Shown here: positions 50,629-54,269 of the stretch, in pieces
Position numbering within the stretch: position 1 is the first letter of the stretch
How the letters are laid out: each line of letters opens with the position of its first letter
Origin: Euryarchaeota archaeon UBA103
Lineage (GTDB): Archaea > Thermoplasmatota > Poseidoniia > Poseidoniales > Thalassarchaeaceae
NCBI GenBank assembly: GCA_002506825.1
Contig: DAYH01000027.1
Location: 1-54,269 of the forward strand
DNA: 54,269 bases
Direction of reading: 5' to 3'
The notes under the pieces: generated by a model
Databases searched by the model: none
Seen by the model: only the letters and a program-made list of their open reading frames with translations
What the model was told of the DNA's origin: nothing
Translations under genes and position numbers: made by a program

Positions 50629-52380
50629 TTAGAAATCATCTAGTCCATACTGACCACGAGGTCTTATTTTGTCTGATGGTAGATTCTTGCTTGATGTACT
50701 ATCAATTTCTGCAGACGTTGAATCGGTCTCAGAAATTTCACTCCTTCTCTTCTGTCTTTCGAAGATTACAAATTCATTTGCCGGGAGCTCGCTACCTTCA
50801 TTCTGAATCACAAAACCATCAAGATTTGACAAGTCTGAGTGATGCACCCTAGGAAGCCCCCTCCTAACTCGATGGACCGCCCTCTGCATATTTTCTTCTC
50901 TTCTTACAGCCGCCGCCTTAGCTCCTTCATCTCTAGTGCCCTCGGCAATCAGAACGATTACCTCTCCTAGGCGCCTCCTTCCCGTCCTACCTCTCCTTTG
51001 TATAGTGCGGATTTCGCTAGAAACAGGCTCGTAAAATATTACCAGATCAGCGGACGGGATATCAAGTCCTTCCTCTCCTATTGAAGTGGCCAAAAGAACA
51101 TTCGCACCACCATTTCTAAACTCATCAAGAACACCTACTTGATTTTTCGGAGAAAGGCCCTGCCTACCTCCTCTAGATGACTGTCCGACAAAACGAACCG
51201 CTTTCACATTTTCAAGACCATCTAATGAAGTCTCCAAAGACGATATCGTATCTCGATAGTTAGCGAAAACAATCACTCTACTGCTAGAATCTCTGCGCAG
51301 CCTCTCTCTTATCATTCTCCTAACAGCACCGATTTTTGAGTGTATCTCGTCCATACTTTCTAGCTTACCTAGGAGGTCCCTAACTCTTGAGTCTCTGAGA
51401 AAATCCCTAACTGATTTCTTACTTGAGTCATCCCCACTCTCTAATCTATCCAGATACTCTCTGGATGCGGATACCCCCTGACTCAATAGACAATTGATTA
51501 GATGATGTAATCTCATAGCAACTGCGATCTGAGAAACTGACTGGTACCCACTGACCTCGCCCCTGCCAATTGCTGATTTTGATCTATCCATTGCACTGGA
51601 TAGTCCAGCGAAACTCACCATTCCCGGTAAGATGTATCTTCCAAGCCTCCTTTGTCTATCCACGATACCCTGCTGCCAGATGACGAAAGGTTGAGCCAGT
51701 TCTCTCATCTCATCGGGAACTCTCACAGAAATCTCTCTTATTTCCAACTCTGAAAGATATCCTTTCAGCATCTCCTCCTCAGAATTTCTGATGTGTATTC
51801 TACTTGCACCAGTTCTCGAGCAAATTTCTCTCACAGCATCCGGCCTATGGCCCGGACTAGCCGTCACCCCTAGGATATGGGGCGAGCTACTCGAAGAAAT
51901 GTAAGAATCACAAACCAATGCCATCGCGTGCTCCCCTGTACAGTGATGAGCCTCATCAACAACCAGAAGTGAGAACTCTGATATTTTCAAAACATCATTT
52001 CTGACATCATTAACAACGACCTTTGGAGTCGCTATGATAAGTCTAGATGATTCCCAAAGACTGACTCTCTTAGAAGGGGGAATTTGACCAGTAATCGAAG
52101 TAGGCTTCAGTTCAGATGAAAACATCTCTTCTATTGCCCTGAGATGCTGATCAACCAGACCTACTGTCGGTGCAATCATCATCACCCTACTATCTTCTTC
52201 TGTGAGTTTCTCCGCAATAGCCATCCATATCACCGCGGTCTTGCCCGCCGCCGTGGGCATTACCAAGAGCATCGAACTAGTGAGTGCTTCATCTACTGCT
52301 TCTAACTGGTAAGCCCTCGCCTCAACGACACCTTCATTGAGAAAAGCATGGCTCACATAGGGTGACACGGATGCTTCCAT
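50629..52380 (-). CDS. Hef/FANCM-like superfamily 2 helicase without nuclease domain
   Basis: A 583-residue helicase. Motif I PTAAGKTAV (near residue 43), Ia APTVGLVDQH, II VVDEAHH, III GVTASPG, IV-V VIVFANYRD and LLATSIGEEGLDIPSADLVIFYE (cut), and VI QRRGRTGRR are clear. The thumb-like insertion between the RecA domains, and the TRDEGAK segment after motif VI, are those of archaeal Hef and FANCM. Full Hef (about 750 residues) ends in an XPF-type nuclease; here the last 80 residues are polar and contain none. It lies divergent from the ribosomal cluster, and the first ATG is taken. Confidence 0.9.
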   Translation of the reverse strand: MEASVSPYVSHAFLNEGVVEARAYQLEAVDEALTSSMLLVMPTAAGKTAVIWMAIAEKLTEEDSRVMMIAPTVGLVDQHLRAIEEMFSSELKPTSITGQIPPSKRVSLWESSRLIIATPKVVVNDVRNDVLKISEFSLLVVDEAHHCTGEHAMALVCDSYISSSSSPHILGVTASPGHRPDAVREICSRTGASRIHIRNSEEEMLKGYLSELEIREISVRVPDEMRELAQPFVIWQQGIVDRQRRLGRYILPGMVSFAGLSSAMDRSKSAIGRGEVSGYQSVSQIAVAMRLHHLINCLLSQGVSASREYLDRLESGDDSSKKSVRDFLRDSRVRDLLGKLESMDEIHSKIGAVRRMIRERLRRDSSSRVIVFANYRDTISSLETSLDGLENVKAVRFVGQSSRGGRQGLSPKNQVGVLDEFRNGGANVLLATSIGEEGLDIPSADLVIFYEPVSSEIRTIQRRGRTGRRRLGEVIVLIAEGTRDEGAKAAAVRREENMQRAVHRVRRGLPRVHHSDLSNLDGFVIQNEGSELPANEFVIFERQKRRSEISETDSTSAEIDSTSSKNLPSDKIRPRGQYGLDDF

Positions 52381-52644
52381 TATCGCAAAGGTTGAAAATA
52401 GTTTCAGTAAGATAGTTTAGGAGCAGTCTTGTTTTTGCTATCCCGATTCGTTCATATATGGTATGTTTGTCGGAAGGCTGCTCACTACGTGAGGTACCAG
52501 ACACCTGAAGGCTCTGCAAAAGCATCCTCAGAACCAGCCGACCACTCGGAAAGCTGGCATGGTGTCACGGTACCTCCCTGACGTGGTTAGCCCGGGAAAA
52601 GGCCGTTTACGGCAATATTCCGGTAATTACAAAGGAGGATTAGA
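52381..52644 (+). promoter_or_regulatory. Intergenic region upstream of the S10-type ribosomal cluster, with a near-palindrome and Shine-Dalgarno
   Basis: 264 bp hold no gene and must contain the promoters for the helicase and uL3. Just before uL3 there is a 20-bp imperfect palindrome at 52607-52626 (TTAC...AATATT...GTAA, eight of ten pairs), and then a strong Shine-Dalgarno AAAGGAGG (52631-52638) 6 bp before the ATG. A second short inverted repeat CCAGC/GCTGG lies near 52536-52557. A role in autogenous control of ribosomal proteins is possible but only inferred. Confidence 0.4.
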
Positions 52645-53721
52645 ATGGCCGACAAGAGTAGACCCCGCCGAGGTAGCATGGGCTTTAGCCCGCGCAAGAG
52701 GGCACTCAGAAAGTTTGGTAGAATCCAAGCGTGGCCTGAAAATTCCGACTCCGACATTAGGGTACTTGGTTTCGCAGGCTGGAAAGCTGGAATGACCCAT
52801 GTATTGATGAGGGACACTAATCCTAACTCTACTTCCGCCGGACAAGAGGTCCGAAAGGCAGTAACTGTTGTGGAGGCACCTCCAATGACTGTTCTGGCAG
52901 TTAGGGGGTACAAGATGACTCCCTATGGCATGCAAACAGCTGGCGAGGCTTGGGCGGATTTGGCAGATTCAAGTCCAGACGGACTAATGCCAAGGCTTGC
53001 CAACCAGACCCGTGGTGAAAGGGATGCAGAGCAAGGTAGGAAACCAACCAAGAGAGGAGGTAGAATTCCTTCAAGAAGCGGATCCGCTGAGGGCGCCCTC
53101 GAATCATTGAAAGATCAAGACTTATGTGAAATCAGGCTGATAGTAGCTACTCAACCTTCCCTGGTGAAAAGTATCCCAGGCAAAACTCCTGAAATTATGG
53201 AAGTTGGCCTCACTGGTAGTGACAACTCAGCCAAGCTCGAATGGGCTTCCGAGAGACTAGGAGGAGAAATATCAGTAGCTGATGTTTGGCAATCCGGTCA
53301 GGATGTAGATGTCGTTGGTGTCACTAAGGGTAAGGGCTGGCAAGGGGCAGTCAAGAGATGGGGCGTGAAAATCCTAAGCCATAAGAACAGCAAGAGGAGA
53401 CGACAAGCTGGTAATCTGGGTGACTTCGGTACTGGATACGTAAGGAAAACAGTACCTCAAGCGGGACAGATGGGATACCACCAAAGAACCGAGCTCAATA
53501 AGAGAATACTCAGGATTTCCAATCCTGAAGAGTCCGAAATAACCCCTGCAGGAGGTTTCCTAAACTACGGCGAGGTTACCAACCCTTACATGTTATTCCA
53601 GGGAAGCCTTCCGGGGCCATCTAAGAGAATGCTCAGATTCAGGGATCCAATAAGGCCAAGATCAGAAAGTCAAGAAGTCATATTGACGTATGTCAGTACA
53701 TCGAGTAAACAGGGGGTCTGA
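52645..53721 (+). CDS. rpl3: 50S ribosomal protein uL3
   Basis: Large-subunit protein. The archaeal/eukaryotic-type 358-residue sequence starts with basic PRRGSMGFSPRKRA, contains GFAGWKAGMTHV and ends with the family block of which PGPSKRMLRFRDP is the visible core (GPxKRxIRLR in the family). The central VGVTKGKGWQGAVKRWGVK carries the peptidyl-transferase-tip loop. A strong Shine-Dalgarno fixes the ATG at 52645. In archaea this gene starts the cluster uL3-uL4-uL23-uL2, as here. Confidence 0.97.
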   Translation: MADKSRPRRGSMGFSPRKRALRKFGRIQAWPENSDSDIRVLGFAGWKAGMTHVLMRDTNPNSTSAGQEVRKAVTVVEAPPMTVLAVRGYKMTPYGMQTAGEAWADLADSSPDGLMPRLANQTRGERDAEQGRKPTKRGGRIPSRSGSAEGALESLKDQDLCEIRLIVATQPSLVKSIPGKTPEIMEVGLTGSDNSAKLEWASERLGGEISVADVWQSGQDVDVVGVTKGKGWQGAVKRWGVKILSHKNSKRRRQAGNLGDFGTGYVRKTVPQAGQMGYHQRTELNKRILRISNPEESEITPAGGFLNYGEVTNPYMLFQGSLPGPSKRMLRFRDPIRPRSESQEVILTYVSTSSKQGV

Positions 53722-53723
53722 AG

Positions 53724-54269
53724 TTGAAGGTAAAGGTCTACGACTTAGTAAACTCCGTCGATCAGGAGGAACTAGATGCCGGACTACTAGCGGAGTCTTT
53801 CTCTGTAGAGGCCAAGCAAGGAAAGGCAGTCAGTCTACCAGATGTTTTCTCATCTGATATCCGTACGGACCTCATACGTTCTGCTGTACACTCATCCAGG
53901 GCAAATCGACGTCAGCCATACGGACATAGGGAACATGACGGAAAGAAAGCTCCCCAACCTGGAATGAAACATTCTGTTGAGTGGTGGGGCAAGGGAAGAG
54001 GCGTTTCCAGAATCATGAGGAAGACCGGCCAAAGGACCGGGGCACAAAATCCACACACTCGAGGTGGACGCCGTGCTCATGGGCCCAAGGTGGACAAAGA
54101 TTGGTCACAGAAACTAAACTCCAAGCAAAGAAATGCTGCGAGGGACTCAGCAATAGCAGCTTCTGCCGATCCAACAGTGGTCGCAGCAAGGGGTCATAGA
54201 TTCGATGAAGGTACTAATTTCCCCATAATCATCGATGGTTATACTGAATCAAGGCAGGGGTCCGATGAG
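53724..54269 (+). CDS. rpl4: 50S ribosomal protein uL4 (3' end outside window)
   Basis: 182 codons are visible; the frame is open to the window edge. Starting at TTG 53724, two bases after the uL3 stop, the product begins with KVKVYDLVNSVDQEELD and shows the family core DVFSSDIRTDLIRSAV, SSRANRRQPYG, SVEWWGKGRGVSRI and GGRRAHGPKVDKDWSQKLN, a clear archaeal uL4. No ATG occurs before residue 81, so the TTG start is supported by conservation of the N-terminus. The extended loop that lines the exit tunnel lies within the visible part. Confidence 0.93.
   Translation, partial: MKVKVYDLVNSVDQEELDAGLLAESFSVEAKQGKAVSLPDVFSSDIRTDLIRSAVHSSRANRRQPYGHREHDGKKAPQPGMKHSVEWWGKGRGVSRIMRKTGQRTGAQNPHTRGGRRAHGPKVDKDWSQKLNSKQRNAARDSAIAASADPTVVAARGHRFDEGTNFPIIIDGYTESRQGSDE

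Noticed and set aside
1..54269. Insertion sequence, prophage, CRISPR array or integrase with att site
   Set aside because: No transposase, integrase, terminal repeats or regularly spaced repeats seen; both tRNA-flanking regions lack integrase genes.

Overview
The window looks like a contiguous piece of a planktonic euryarchaeal chromosome of the Marine Group II / Candidatus Poseidoniales (Thermoplasmatota) type. The archaeal markers are a group II chaperonin, a DRG-family GTPase with TGS domain, the ribosome-recycling ATPase ABCE1/Rli1, an eL41 microprotein, the uL3-uL4 start of the S10 ribosomal cluster, archaeal-type TIM and NadM, and a tRNA-Trp with a box C/D-bearing intron. Mixed in are genes of bacterial or eukaryote-like flavour: GSII glutamine synthetase, GrpE, NadB, tandem squalene/phytoene synthases and a D-amino-acid-oxidase-like enzyme. 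That mixture, together with a PGF-CTERM-like tail on a secreted hydrolase and a large CARDB-like surface protein, fits MGII. The assignment is inference; no 16S gene is present. I see no insertion sequence, prophage or CRISPR array.

Layout. 1-3.6 kb: the end of a large unrecognised protein, a ketopantoate-reductase-like gene and nadB. 3.8-9.3 kb: an overlapping smc-scpA-scpB condensin operon. 9.3-13.1 kb: a glycerophosphodiester phosphodiesterase-like protein that appears circularly permuted, a UMF1-type transporter and tatC. 13.1-15.7 kb: drg, an unknown gene and nadM. 15.7-26.1 kb is one long minus-strand run, in order of transcription: sucC-sucD, two squalene/phytoene synthases, rli1, grpE, an SGNH hydrolase and a lipoprotein alpha/beta hydrolase. 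26.2-30 kb: a sugar nucleotidyltransferase, a solitary m5C methyltransferase, tpiA and a membrane protein. 30-33.5 kb: eL41, tRNA-Arg, a SprT-like protein, tRNA-Ala, GSII with an AT-rich leader, a DAO-like oxidase and a zinc-ribbon microprotein. 33.6-42.7 kb: several membrane proteins (CPBP protease, DUF92, a DsbD-like architecture), tRNA-Trp, a subtilase and an aminotransferase. 42.8-48 kb: a giant surface protein and a thermosome subunit. 48.1-50.6 kb: a two-gene unit resembling SdhB and SdhE/HdrB in which nearly every iron-sulfur ligand has been lost and a flavodoxin domain has been added. 50.6-54.3 kb: a Hef-like helicase, then uL3 and uL4 (cut by the window edge).

The most unusual items are (i) the flavodoxin-SdhB fusion with its partner CCG protein, both stripped of Fe-S cysteines but keeping the fold signatures; (ii) the circularly permuted GDPD, whose HRG catalytic motif sits at the extreme C-terminus; (iii) the tRNA-Trp intron, which carries a recognisable guide for 2'-O-methylation of C34; and (iv) an Rli1 whose ferredoxin-like domain lacks two canonical cysteine ligands.
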